Shown here piece after piece: positions 11,494 to 22,990 of a stretch of 64,000 nt of DNA. Below the pieces are notes generated by a model that made no database searches, was not told the origin of the DNA, and worked only from the letters and a program-made list of their open reading frames with translations. Within the stretch, counting starts at the first letter, position 1. The number at the start of each line of letters is the position of its first letter. The DNA comes from Coniferiporia sulphurascens (Eukaryota > Basidiomycota > Agaricomycetes > Hymenochaetales > Hymenochaetaceae). The stretch covers positions 558,001-622,000 of the forward strand of contig NBBA01000002.1 of the NCBI GenBank assembly GCA_002794785.1. The letters are read 5' to 3'. The translations under genes were made by a program, and so were the position numbers.

Positions 11494-12415
11494 TGGAAGG
11501 GGATTTGCAGTGGGTTAAGTGTGGGCGTTGTTAAGGGTTTGGTAACCTGTTATCCTTTTTGTTGAACCCTGCGCGTCAAACAAAGTATTGATTCACTGGG
11601 GTCTCCGTATTCAATGGTACTCGAGACTCGGCTTGGTTTAATAGACCACTATTAACTACACAGTGCCTGGATCAAAACGCATGTCTTTATTCATTTCCCA
11701 AGGCATGTGTGTATTTTGACTCTGCCTGTTGTTTGTCACTGGCCGGGACTGTGTGCATAAGTAGACATACCCACACGAGGCGTGAAGGAGAGAAGTACTA
11801 AGGTAGCTTCCGTATTGCACACGACCTGTTCTTCTATGCTATCTTTCCATTAGTATGTGATAAGGGGCATGCACAGTGGGCGCGATGGCCCGCTGTTGGA
11901 CATGTGTATTAAAGTCAATAACGAAGCTCATCAGATGCATGCATCAGAGGCTGTTGTTATCATGATACATCGGATAATTTTGCACAGATCCCATGATGTT
12001 TGTTTCACGGACCTCGTCCTCACACCGATTTTGTCTTGTTGTATCCTACCCAAAGACTTGACTGAAGTTCCTGGCTATTGTATCTGTTCATCCGAGTCCA
12101 TGCCCATAAGCGGAAAGCGGATGGAATCATTTAAGTAGAGAAGTTTCATGTTAGAATACTCTTGCTCCATATTCCATCTATTCCTTATGTGAGAGCTTCC
12201 GATCCCGCACCACTCGGGTGCTTTCAAAACAGGTGAAAGAGAGGTACAAGATCTAGTGCTACAGAAATTAAAAGAGACCCATCAAACCCAGCTTCAATAG
12301 CTGACCACATGTTGTAATACCGATTGATTGGCGCACACGGTCTAGCACACATAAAGGCCAATATAGACCCAAACCCTCTACGTCGCCTACATTGATCCCA
12401 CTGAAGAGCCCTCTG
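11494..12415. other. Head-to-head upstream region of the helical pair
   Basis: This 922-bp space separates the two paralogous genes, which are transcribed away from each other. No ORF with support and no obvious TATA box. The arrangement could come from an inverted duplication; I see no long inverted similarity in the non-coding part by eye. Confidence 0.45.
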
Positions 12416-14302
12416 ATGTCTACTCGTCATTACCGAACTAGCTCTTTTTCCTCAGGCTATGTCACAAGCCCATTCCGACTGATCCGCTCCAATGGAAGTA
12501 GCTCATCGTTTGCCACTACTGTACAGGAAGACCTCAGGGAATCAAATGGGACATTAACTTTTATAGACATAACCACCTATGAGCATTACGCGCACGAACT
12601 CGAGAGTCATCACAAAAAAAGTCTTGAAACTGCCCGTAAGATGCCTGAGAGAATTGAAGCGATCAGAGTGTCTTTCCGAGACGCCCGAGGATATTGGAAA
12701 TTTTTGCAGGCCGATTTTGACAAGGAAGCAATTGGCAGATATTATGCGAGGTGGGGGGAATTATTCAAGGCAAGTCTTAAGAGCATTGGGTACCAACACT
12801 TGAATTGCTATTTTTTAAATTTGTTTTGGAACAGACATTTGAAGTGATTGTATTGGAGACGAACCGCTTGGCGTCGAAAGGTGCACGGCGGATAAAAGGC
12901 TAGTTTCACATGTACTACTACTCGGCCACTCAGAGATCGATAAAACTCGTCCAAAGTTCATGCTGACCGAGTCTCGATGTCTAGATTTTGCTACCGACTT
13001 TTGCGACTTCATCGGGGGAAGCAGTGCCACTGTGGCAACCGAGGAAAAACTACTAGAGTTGGCACGATTCAAGAATGTGAGTAGTTCTGGTTGTTTATAT
13101 TACCAAGCTGTACCGACAATCGAACGCCATAGGAACTCTTCTTGGAGCAATTATCACTATTTGGCCCTGACTCCGAAAGTCTGTACGCACTCACGAACAA
13201 AATATGCAGCCTACATGGACAAGTGCAAAGCTTCGGGTTTGAAATTTCAACCTGTGGCTTCCAGGGCAAAAAAGACTTGATTCGGGAAATTGAAAAGTTG
13301 GAAAAGGAACTCAGGGAGTACGTACTTTCAAGTTCCGGGGTTTCAAGTGGTCCTTCAATATTAACGGTCTTACACTTAAATTGACTGGTGTCTTTTCTTA
13401 GGATAAGGGTCTGGTTGTCTGATTTACCCGCGGAATTTCCAGATGCTTACTCTCATTGAACCGGTTAGCTCGAAGTCTTCGGTGTTAAGCCCAGTCCGAA
13501 TGGTACCAGTCGGGGTACCGGAACACGACCAGGAGTCACTGCTGTACTGGGGTTATTCAGTGGTGGGAAAGAGGTACTAATAAATCTTGCTGAACGTTCG
13601 GTAATGTGTATTTCGTTTTTGTATATCAATTGTCTTGAATTTATGTTAATGAACCCAGCCGGATTGTTTATACACTTATGGTCACGACAAAAAGGCGAAC
13701 GCAGAGCGTAAGCTTCACACGGAGATACATAGTAGTCAATTGTGCTTATCATCAGCACCCAGGGCTCAAAAGTAGAGTGGCTCGGAGAATGCTGGAAGGA
13801 CCTTGGGGGAAGTATACTCAGCACTGTGGGGAGCAGATTGATCAGGTTATAGACCAGCTTCTAGCAATCTCAAACCTCTGGACAGCGGTAAGATAAACCA
13901 TATTCCGGTTCGAACAATAAACTAATTCCTCCGTAGCTTTTATTTGACACGGCCGAGCTTGACACTCAGCTAAAACTCACTATTAAAAAAGTGATGGATG
14001 AGGATGTTTGTTATCTGGATTATTCTGTTCCAGAATATCAATTGATCGTAATTTCCCAGCTCTTCTATAAGACTTTAGCAACTACGCAAAGGCTTTATTC
14101 TCATCTTTATGAGGTTTTGTGTGAGCTAACGCATCCAGAGTCTTCTGGAAGTCGCTCTGGTTGCAGCGTGGTCTGGAATGAGAGAAGCATAAATCGTGTG
14201 CGAGAAAGTTTATCACTTGTGCTCCTGACGTTTTATGAAATTGACAAGGTACACACCAGTTCGCCAAAGCACCTACGAAGGCCCAGTCTATCCGTAGCCT
14301 GA
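12416..14302 (+). CDS. Helical-bundle protein of unknown family, copy B, 8 exons
   Basis: Predicted 473-residue paralogue of the 9934-11493 gene. Exons are 12416-12769, 12835-12898, 12985-13076, 13133-13317, 13402-13408 (7-nt microexon), 13469-13707, 13773-13887 and 13937-14302. Exons 2, 3, 4 and 5 have exactly the same lengths (64, 92, 185, 7 nt) as in copy A, which supports the model strongly. Introns 1 and 2 begin with GC (GCAAGT and GCTAGT) where copy A has GT. The first 50 residues are Ser-rich; then come charged helices (KKSLETARKMPERIEAIR), a hydrophobic centre in exon 6 (VTAVLGLFSGG, VMCISFLYINCLEF) and a helical tail with QVIDQLLAISNLWTA. The final exon could instead splice at GTACAC after TFYEIDK; I kept the open reading to TGA at 14300. 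Function unknown. Confidence 0.7.
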
Positions 14303-15286
14303 CTTCCACTTCTGTGAGTAAACCTCCTATTAGTATGGGATTTTCCCTTGACCCCTTGAACTTCTGCCCACTCTCCAGAAATCTCCTGCTTCCAATCACT
14401 CTGGCTGCCGCTTGTTGTGTTGTGGTTCGGACCTCTTTGAGTATGTGCGCTTATTTCTGCACAATATTGCTTCAAGCTAAAAGCTAATATAAGTTAGCGA
14501 TCCATGACCTGGCACTCTGGCGATATTCGTCCATCTGCGTCTGAGCTCCGCAATGATACAAGGGTGAGGCAGGCCTGACCCGGAACCTGATTTCTCGGGA
14601 AGCTCAAGGCCTTCCTATAGCGCTAATCCTCCCGTTACTTGTCGCGACCCTTTTCCTACTATTTGAATATATGTATTTTTACTGCGTGCAAGTTATTAAG
14701 TACGGGTTGAGAGAGGTGTAGTAATAGAAGCAAGGAGTAGGGAATCCTCCGTTCACAATGTCTGTCCCTCCGCAATCTTCACGCTGTCCATGAAAGGCGT
14801 CTCGATGACGTTCTCGTCCGTAAGGACAAGCCTCATGGTGTGTGCAAGTACACTCTACATTGTAAATGGCTGCAGACAAATTAGATTTGCGTACCGCAGG
14901 CTGGTAGGAGTTGATTCCTGCGATATCTAGAAAGGAGATGCTGCTTATTTTCCGCTTGACGTGAAGGCCCAGGCTGATAAAAAAAAACAGGTTAGCGAGA
15001 TTGACTGCCAATAATTGATAGAATGAATAATTAATCGTTCTGAGAATGCTTTGATTATCTCCATCGCAAAAGTCCAATGTTTTGAAGATATGTTCTGAAA
15101 GATATGATCAACTTGAATGCTGACGATAATTTCAGCCTTGCTAAGAGTAGCCGCCCAAGTGGTGCTCGTTCTTGACGGTACCGACAACTCGATGCCGGGT
15201 CCGGTGGATATCGAGACGACCTGGGAATTGACGAATCCACCTAGTGCTTATGAGACAGTGTCTTCAATGTGACTTCTCGCTTCATT
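14303..15286. other. Unresolved region
   Basis: Minus-strand frames at 14679-15187 have short hydrophobic stretches (around FFFISLGLHV and SLTCFFLSAWAF) that recall ends of multi-TM genes, but I could not build a consistent exon chain, so no gene is called. The rest is stop-rich. Confidence 0.35.
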
Positions 15287-15692
15287 ATGGAGCAGGAAGA
15301 GCCCGCAGTGTTGTGTGCTGCACGCCGAAGAGATCCCCATTATCTAACGAACTCCCCGGTAGGTGTGTCGGAGACACACTTGTACATGCCGATGGGGCTG
15401 GCTTTGATCATAAGGAAGAGCTACAAGGCGGTGTTGCCGGTAGCAGGTATACTGCTCGAACTCAGCGAGACAGTCATTTACTTCATTTACAAAGACAACA
15501 CGTCTTTTTGTATTCGTGAAGTTTCAAGATTCCGTAGCGGTAACGCTGTTTTCCATTTGGGCGGGAGCTGCGTGTGCCGGATGGGACAGTTTGAGGTTTG
15601 AGGCGCATCTCGCAGATGGACTCAAATACGCTTACGAGCGGTGTAGACATGCATGCAGTAAGGTTAAGGCATACATAGAACATGCGAATTGA
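15287..15692 (+). pseudogene. Possible frameshifted membrane-protein remnant
   Basis: Two overlapping plus-strand frames look coding. The first starts MEQEEPAVLCAARRR and contains a hydrophobic segment (GLALIIRKSYK, then VLPVAGILLEL and VIYFIYK). At about 15500 the hydrophobic reading moves to the next frame (VAVTLFSIWAGAACAGW, then EAHLADGLKYAYERC) and ends at TGA 15690-15692. No standard intron joins them. Either an intron is missed or one indel broke the gene. Family not recognised. Confidence 0.3.
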
Positions 15693-17980
15693 AAAAGGAC
15701 CTAGTACAGCGCTGAGAAAACTACGTGCAGGTCCACTGCAGGATAGTTAGTATGGGTTGTATTCTGATGAAAATCGGAGTTGTGTCCGTACTTAACTTCT
15801 CTACCACAAGCGGATCCTTTCTGTTAATGAATCGTTTCTTCAGTGATATTCAAATGTGGTGGCCGCTACTCGAGCTGTTGTGATGGTTTCCGAAGACTGG
15901 ACCCCAATAGAAAGTGCATTGAGTAGAGCTTGATACAAATCGCTTGCGACTGTCTTGCGATCACGTCGCTCGCTATCGGCCTTCGGCTAGCTTTAACGAC
16001 TAAATCGATTGCAAACACAGTTGCACGGCAAAATGCTTGTTGGAGGACAAGACTCAAGAGATATGAGCCCAAACAGTATATTGAGCACAATTAATACACG
16101 TCGTAGAGGGTTCAAGTTGCCGGAGATTTGCCGAAGGTCGAAGTACTGCCAGCTGGACTAGTCAGTCTGCTACCCACTCCCCTCCCTCATCGTCGTTGCT
16201 GCCGGCGCACTTTGCTACCCTCTCCTTCACCGTCATGTGAATCGTGTCCCGTCGCTGTTGTTGTTACGTCTCGTCCGCTCGTGGTTACTGCTCGTCTTTC
16301 TCGTCGCTCTGACTGCTTTCTCGCTGTCGTCACGTCACGGCCTGCGTTCTCTTGTCGCCTGCTGTTGTTCTTGCACCCTGTCTCACTGTTCGTCGCTCCC
16401 CGCATCTCTCTCAGGTGGCTGTTGCGCTCGCTGCACCTCTCGTAATCATCGTCATCACACCTATCTTCATACCCGTCGTTCACTGTCAATGCGCCGGCCT
16501 GTACCATCACTACATTAACTGGTGTGTTTGGAAGCCCCTTCTGTCCTTCTGTGCGGTCTTCATGAGCAATTGGGCCATGGACGCTGTCTTTCTCTTCAAA
16601 TTGCTCAGCTCACGCTTGGACTCATCTTTTGTCGTCGTTGATATGGACGTCCTGCTTCGGTGAGAGCTTAAGTGCACAGCTAGTGGTCGATCGCACTGCT
16701 ATGTGTTGCCTTCCCATTGGAGGGGGGTCTCAAGACAACACCTGCGCTCAAAAACCCGGGTAACATGATCACTATTGAAAGAGACGAATTCCTGCTTAGG
16801 GGTTAAAGGACATTTGCGTCGTATGGTAGGCAATTGCGCTACATTTCTTATAACCGACTCCGACCGATTTTTGCTTTATAGCAAGGCCGACTTGTCACCT
16901 TGGTCGTACGGTCCCCCGGAAGTGCTCTCTACCCTATACCCCAAGAAGTGCCAACGATATGACAGACATCTGAGGGTACAACAAGAAATACCACCCTAAT
17001 GCGAGGGGCTGTCGTTCACCAAAGTCACTCGAATTGTCAGCGATACTTTATGGCAATCTTTCTAGGCATCGATTGTGGGCAGTACAGATGCGCCAGCCAG
17101 AAGGGCTCGGTCAGTGGGGGTGCACGTAAGTCTAACACATCTACATATCTGTCAAGTTCGTAATCAAGGCTCATGTTTTGCCCTCGGTTACATTACGCTC
17201 AGCGATCCCGCATTACACTTAGTGCAGTTCGTCTCCGCATACTTTATCGCAGTACTAGTACTCGTCTCCATTTCGTGTAGGGTACATGCCTTGCCTGCGC
17301 GTGCACGTGTCTAGTCCTGTGCAAATAACGATGGCTCCTTTGTGTTCGGTGACAACCTGTGGTCATAGATTCCTCAGCGGAATCTATTCAGGTGTAGTTA
17401 TCGAGGTTCATTGGTCTCGTAAACGTTATAGGTGCACGCTGGCCCTAGTCCTATCTATTGACATAGCTTCGGAAGGTGCGGGAAGCGGCCACATTGGTGA
17501 GGCGTCAAATTTTTTACTCAACTCCAATTGCCGGGGGAAGGAGGTCAGTCTAGTTTCGATGAATGCACGCATTTTGTTGAAGCTTTGCTCTGCACCAGGA
17601 CGGGAGTATACGTTTGCGTAGACCTTTCATCCGACATACATGCGTGAAAGTTTGGGGCTAATAGACGTACCAAATAACCAGTATTCTTTTAGCAAGGGCG
17701 GTTTAAAATTCGGATCTGCCTACATCGTGGATAAACGCTCAGCGGAGGTCGAGTATACATGACCATAAAACTTCGGACGCTTTATACAGTGAGGTTTGTG
17801 AGTCACATACTCTATAAAGCGCAGGTAGGTGTTCAAATGGCGGACGCAATAGTACTAGAATTGTAGGGCTGATCTCGTGTTTGCTCCACAGGACGCTAGA
17901 GAACCTCGTCAATATGTCAAGTAACAAGTCGCACAATGTTCACCGAGGACACTAGCAGAATTGCAGCCACGTCACACTCA
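15693..17980. other. Gene-poor region with a C/T-biased tract
   Basis: No gene recognised. At about 16150-16520 the plus strand is strongly biased to C and T with many TCGT and CGT triplets, so it stays open in several frames on both strands; this is composition, not coding evidence. The remainder is stop-rich. Confidence 0.5.
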
Positions 17981-18192
17981 TAAAACTATCAAGGTTGCAA
18001 CAAGTTAGTGGAAAGGAATTGATAGGCCCCCGCCCATCCTAGTAAGCGATTCATAATTACGGATCATGCGAAAGGCTGTTTAGCGGACACCTGCGTTGCA
18101 TACGTACTATATCCATGTTTCCGTTTCCTGCTTGAGATCGGAATCATCGGATGCGACTCACTTATAATAACGGAAAATACCGAGGCAATCGG
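17981..18192 (+). repeat. Partial copy of the 30.8-31.1 kb segment
   Basis: Sequence beginning AAACTATC and including TTTCCGTTTCCTGCTTGAGA and GATGCGACTCACTTATAA matches 30789-31085 with small differences. The matching part at 31 kb is the tail of a BTB pseudogene. So a fragment of the duplicated unit lies just upstream of its other copy (19034-20970), in permuted order. Confidence 0.55.
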
Positions 18193-19004
18193 GCTCTGTC
18201 CGAAACGCTTTGCTGACCGGGCCACCTGCTTAGGAGGGGTCCATCATCTTCTTGCATATCAAGAAAGAAATGCTTTCCACGTAGTGCTTTCGTTCGATCA
18301 ATGGAGTATGCTTCCCGTGATAACAGGTCGCTGCAAGCCCTTAATCATGCACGTCCTTCTCTCTTGTTTTTACCATTAAACTGAAAGCCGAGAAATCCAA
18401 GATACAGAAGCGTGAATGCTCACTGTAACGAATGACTTTTCTCTTTAAATATCCTAAGCCTAACGCGGTACTATGTGACGATACCAGCTGAAACGGTTCC
18501 TGAACAACCGAAACCAACCCTGTTTGATGCCGTCAGGAGGTCATTGCTATGATTAATATTCACGCAAAGAACTGTCGCTCATAAATGCACAGTAAATCGA
18601 TTTGGGTAGCGGCTTTCGTGCTGATTGTCTTGGTGGAGATAAACTCCGGAAGATTTTTTTAGATGAAATAAAACTACTATTTGTGTCTGCGTGTAATAAT
18701 TTGGAGGAAAATAATAGTGTGGATTCGGCAAGAGCAGAAGACTGACAATTTGCGATCCCCTGGGGTCATGAATCATGATACCTATGTCGTAACTTGTCAC
18801 GCGTTATGCACTCTTTCCCAGTCAATATTATGGACACGGTAACGTTCGGTGGCACACCTGGAGGAAGAATGGCTCGGAAGACCGGTATGCATCTCCACCC
18901 TAATTCCGATTCTCCCCTGCTCATCAGGTTAACAACATACAGTGTTATACAAACTTTCGGGCTTCATATTTAGCAATGACGACATATTTCGCTTGTCCGC
19001 CCGA
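18193..19004. other. Intergenic, no gene seen
   Basis: Stop-rich on both strands. No repeat recognised apart from the segment edges on each side. Confidence 0.45.
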
Positions 19005-19385
19005 ATGAGCAAAAAGGAAGACGAATTCTACATGAATAAACCCCAACATACTGTCGGTATGATGGCATCAGGTGTCCTTCATAATGCTCAGTACCACCGG
19101 GTCGCGCTTGGCCTCTGCGACGTCGAGTGGCCGGAGGGCCATCCTCGCGAAAAACTCGGTCAACGGTGGATTGTCATTGTTCGCGAGGAGCCCACGCTTA
19201 CGGAGGCACCGGAAAACTTCAAACCAGTTCCGCTCCTTGCCAATGAGGAGGAAGAGGATAAAAGGGCGGTTGATTGGATGAAGAGGTATGGGTTTACGGA
19301 TGAGGAGATTGCGGGGTCGTGGGTAACCGTTCCTCGCGAGTGGGTTCCTGGCTTGCAATATTATCCACTCGAATATTACGATTAG
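19005..19385 (+). CDS. Conserved hypothetical protein in duplicated segment, copy 1
   Basis: Single-exon frame of 126 residues from ATG 19005. The part shared with the second copy starts at NKPQHTVGMMASG and runs to the end (LQYYPLEYYD). It has an acidic middle (EEEEDKRAVDW) and a hydrophobic strand RWIVIVREEP. No signal peptide, membrane segment or known domain is visible. The second copy (28521-28871) keeps most residues but is frameshifted; many differences between copies are synonymous, which suggests the ancestor was coding. The first 10 codons, upstream of the shared segment, are unique to this copy, so the true start may differ. Confidence 0.55.
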   Translation: MSKKEDEFYMNKPQHTVGMMASGVLHNAQYHRVALGLCDVEWPEGHPREKLGQRWIVIVREEPTLTEAPENFKPVPLLANEEEEDKRAVDWMKRYGFTDEEIAGSWVTVPREWVPGLQYYPLEYYD

Positions 19386-20970
19386 TGCGTTCCTGCGCCG
19401 TGTTGAGCCGCTCAGCAATTTACCGCCTAATCTGCGTCCATGTGTTTGCACTTGAATGCTTTTGCCACAAGCTTTGAGAAGGCATTCCTTTTCCCCAAAC
19501 GCCGAATGTCATTATAGACTGATCGTGTTATAAAAAAGAGGCATAACTAAGTAAGTGTGTTCAACCGCGGGCCAAATAGGGCACTAGGAGGACACCAGAT
19601 GCCGCTCGCGATTCAAGGACCTCGGAAGGGCTCATGCCACGTGCCAGGAACGTAATTGACGGTGTGGCAGGGGCCTGGCGATTCTTTTAGAGGTCGCGTG
19701 CTTACGCTTCCTTTTTCCTTTCCTCGTTTTATTTTATGTACTGTCGTCTTTGCCTGAAGTAACCCGCGCGGTGCCAGGGTAGGGAATTCGGCATTACGAC
19801 GTGCTTGGTCTGCCGCACAAGCATCACGCAGACGACGAGACTGCTTACGGACCTCAAAAGAAATATGATATAATCGAGAAGACAGTGAGGAAAGCGAAAG
19901 AAGCCGGAAGTTGCCTTCGCTAATCTGGCGGCTTTCTAAATACTTAGCTCATCACCCCTTTTTTCACTTGGCACGAACTCACTGCCCAACTCGGTGGGGC
20001 AACACACACAATTCCTAGCCTAGCATCATACCCAGGTTAAAACCATTTGATGCGGAGGATGTGCCGCGACTGTCGCCTGGCTGCTGCCTGACCTCCGTGT
20101 CATTGGGATACGTGGCACACCTTCATCCTGGATAACACAGTGGCGATGCGCACTCTTTAGACTCCTGGCGGGGATGACGAAGTTAAACCTAGGAGGGCCG
20201 ATGAGCATGGGGGGCCACTCCGTGAGCACACGCGCAGGTTAAGTTGGTCAGAACGCCACTCGCGTGCGCTCTTTTGTACTCGACTCCCCCGGAAGAAATG
20301 ACATTGGACAATTTGGGCACGTTCCTGCAGCTCAAGGCCAGAGGTGCGGTGCGCGAAGGTAATAAATACAATTAAATGGTCATTGATACGATGTACGTAT
20401 ACATCCCTCTATGAATGTTAACGAATGATTCTTCAATCGGCCAGACGTTTTATCGATCGTTTGATTAACGAATTTATATTATCGTAAGTTTCCCCTCTGC
20501 AAAGTTACACTCCAACGATTAGTCTGATGACTTACACACTATAGACGTAACGCGTAGAAGGTTCCGTGTGAACTGCTGCGCAATACATGATACTGCCTGA
20601 TAATACCTCTGGCGATGAAGTTATCGGCTTGAGGACCCACATACGTAACGACTTCCATCACTCCATCAAATACGGCGGCCCCACACATCCATGGCCTTGA
20701 TATCATGTATCACACTCGGCGGCCAGATACACTGGGAGAGGACTGCTGTTCCGTAGGCGAATCTACGTTGGACTTGGACGAACTCTCCGAATTCTGGCAG
20801 TTGTCGCTGGTGTATGAAGCTTCAACGCAGAGCCAGGCTTCGCCTCTCCTGCAGAACAAAGTTTAAGAATCTGGGAGTGAACGTGTAACTTCGTTCCACC
20901 TTTAGAAGAAATGACAAGGTCGGCGTCCGGGAAAGAGCAGAAGGGACGACTTGGTGACTTGGCTTAAGTT
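19034..20970 (+). repeat. Duplicated segment, copy 1 (about 1.9 kb)
   Basis: Block 19034-20857 matches 28521-30322 almost throughout, with scattered substitutions and small indels; landmarks include CATAACTAAGTAAGTGTG, GGAATTCGGCATTACGACG and TGGGCACGTTCCTGCAGCTC (19-20 kb copy wording varies slightly). The following 20860-20970 matches 31500-31613, so about 1.2 kb present in copy 2 is absent here. The segment carries the hypothetical gene at 19005 and a BTB 5' remnant at its right end. Confidence 0.85.
20860..20970 (-). pseudogene. BTB gene 5' remnant (copy 1)
   Basis: Read on the minus strand this encodes the start of a BTB domain (ADLVISSKGG, KLHVHSQILKL) followed at once by unrelated sequence. 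It equals the first part of the pseudogene at 31058-31597. Only about 35 codons remain, with no start codon. Confidence 0.55.
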
Positions 20971-21407
20971 CGACTGACATACAAGTGTCACTTCGTACGG
21001 GCAGTATTACGCAGTAACACGGGCAGAGCCATTAGTACGGGGATCTGTAGATGCTCCCCATGCGCAGTAATTCTGCAGTTACACCGCAACTTACACACAG
21101 TTCATGGGCCTGTACCTTTATCTCGCGGACAGTGATGAAAGTGATAACCACTAATCTGGCTTATGAAAAGCATATAAAGTAGCACCTCACCACCTTTTTC
21201 GTGACTGACATTTTTTATATACAGAACTTCAGCATAAATAATTACATCCTAATTTGAGAGGTACTGCTGGCACTTTTCTATCTTTCAATTACTCTCTGTA
21301 TCACGAAGAGAAGAAGAACCAAACGCATAGAAAACTATTGATTAGTCGTCGAAAGCTTGAAGGCGGCGGGGATTAATAAGAAGTTTCATGACTTTGAATC
21401 CATCGCG
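20971..21407. other. Intergenic, no gene seen
   Basis: AT-rich, stop-rich DNA between the duplicated segment and the 3' end of the minus-strand receptor-like gene. Nothing recognised. Confidence 0.5.
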
Positions 21408-22990
21408 TCACTTTGTTGCCTCCTCAGACATCTGCACACTAGGCAAATTCATTCCTGTCAGTCCTTTCGTTTTCGAAGCTGAGGCAGAAAGGGCTGGGGA
21501 GGAACTCACCTTCTCTTCGGAACTTAGGCTTGGATTTGTCCTTGCGCTGTGCGAGGCACTAGGCTTTTCGAAGGAGGCCGGATGGTGCGGTGACGAGTTT
21601 GCACTGATCGCAATTATGCGCTGCATTTGATATACGCTAGCGCCTACGCCGTTATCATTCCCATATGTACTTAAGCTGCCTCCAGTCCGTAATACGTCGC
21701 GCGAATTCAGCATCGCGAGTAATGCATTGAGGTACACTGTTAGAGACCCGAACGAAGCATGAGTAATTAGGAGGAAACCGTCATATAATGTAAAGAGGCG
21801 CACACTTGGGGAGGACAAAATATATGGCAATATAAATGAAGCTCTTTGGCATAGTAGCATACTGGTACAATCAAACGTCAAAATATCAGCTTAACGTCAC
21901 ATTTTGCTATCAAACGTCACAAACTGTAATGAGGCAGCAAACTGTACATATGCTTGTGAACAGTCCGGTGTTGATTGTATACGTCACCAAGACACCAATT
22001 CTTGTATCTGTCCTAGAGCATATACACACGCCTCAGTATCCAATGTGTGACAAAATATTATTAATATAAAATACGTACGTTTTAAACCCCGTCCTGTTTT
22101 TAGCAAGGAAATAGCAAAGCAGAGCCGCATTCCAAAGTTCTGCAGCCACGGACAATGCCACGTAGGTGTAAATAGCCCACTTGGATATTACAGTAAGATA
22201 ATGGACTCCCACGCAAGTCAAGCAGACCGGGTAGGAAACTAATCGCTGAACATAAGGATGTTGCTTACAGAAAGGTTGGACACTTGGCTTGCTGAATTAT
22301 ATGAGACCCTGAAAAACATATTTCAGCGAAAAATCTCGAAAAGCGTGAAATGTATTTCTCACAATTTGACCGAACATAGTATGGCAATTACTTTGCAGAT
22401 GGATCAGGTCTGATTTACCTCTAATGACGTGGATTCCAAGAAAACCTACCAAATATTAAGCCAGTGAGTGCCACCTATATAAATATATCATATATTCGCA
22501 TCAACGCATAGCATAAGCCACTCACTAAGCCTGACGTCAACAATCTGTTCTGCTTGCTTACTTCGAAAAAAAAATGGACACATATATAATTATCTTAATC
22601 GAGCTTGTTCGTTGCAGTTGTGCTTACAGATCCAAAGTCTACGTATATAGAAGCTGCGGTGAATGCATTCAGATTAGAAACAATGTCTCCGAGCCGAAGA
22701 GGCTTACCATCGAACAGTCAAATCGCTGATAGCCTTAAGTTTGTGATTAAGGCGTTATCGTCTTGATTCAAAATGATAGTTACTCACTTCAATCAATACA
22801 TGCGACTGGTCGAGAAACCTCTTTTCAGATCCTTGCTCAGACTCTCCAGGGTCCATAAACAAATCACTCACACCAAAACTCCAAGGCAACTTGGTGATCG
22901 CCGCGACATCTGCGAAGTTTGTAACAAGATAGAAGTACATAATGTGTGAGACAAGTGCAAGGTGGACCGCGTCTAGGAGCCTTTGGAAGC
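21408..22990 (-). CDS. DUF6534-like multi-TM membrane protein, many exons, 5' end unresolved
   Basis: Minus-strand gene of the basidiomycete 7-TM family whose C-terminal half is DUF6534. Well-supported exons: 22788 to about 22990 (LLDAVHLALVSH, YFYLVTNFAD), 22708-22733, 22628-22653 (FYIRRLWI), 22526-22560 (SKQNRLLTSGL), 22450-22474, 22079 to about 22190 (YVALSVAAELWNAALLCYF, RTGFK), 21925-22012 (IGVLVTYTINTGLFTSI), 21804-21861 (FIYIAIYFVLPK) and 21408-21736 (LYLNALLAMLNSRDVLR, then a Ser-rich tail). These blocks match the family order: HLALVSH in an early helix, RRLWILS, RTGFK, and the closing VLPKLYLNALLAMLN. Introns are 51-67 nt. The joint between 22450 and 22190, and the first exons above 22990, could not be fixed, so a lesion there is not excluded. 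Likely plasma-membrane; ligand unknown. Confidence 0.68.

Noticed and set aside
12835..13076. Apparent -1 programmed frameshift at GGCTAG in helical copy B (and GGTTAG in copy A)
   Set aside because: Both sites are the start of an intron. Splicing to AG before ATTTTGC / ATTTCGC restores the frame and gives matching exon lengths in both genes.
16187..16510. 107-codon Asp/Arg-rich minus-strand frame
   Set aside because: It comes from the C/T-biased tract; the opposite strand is equally open.
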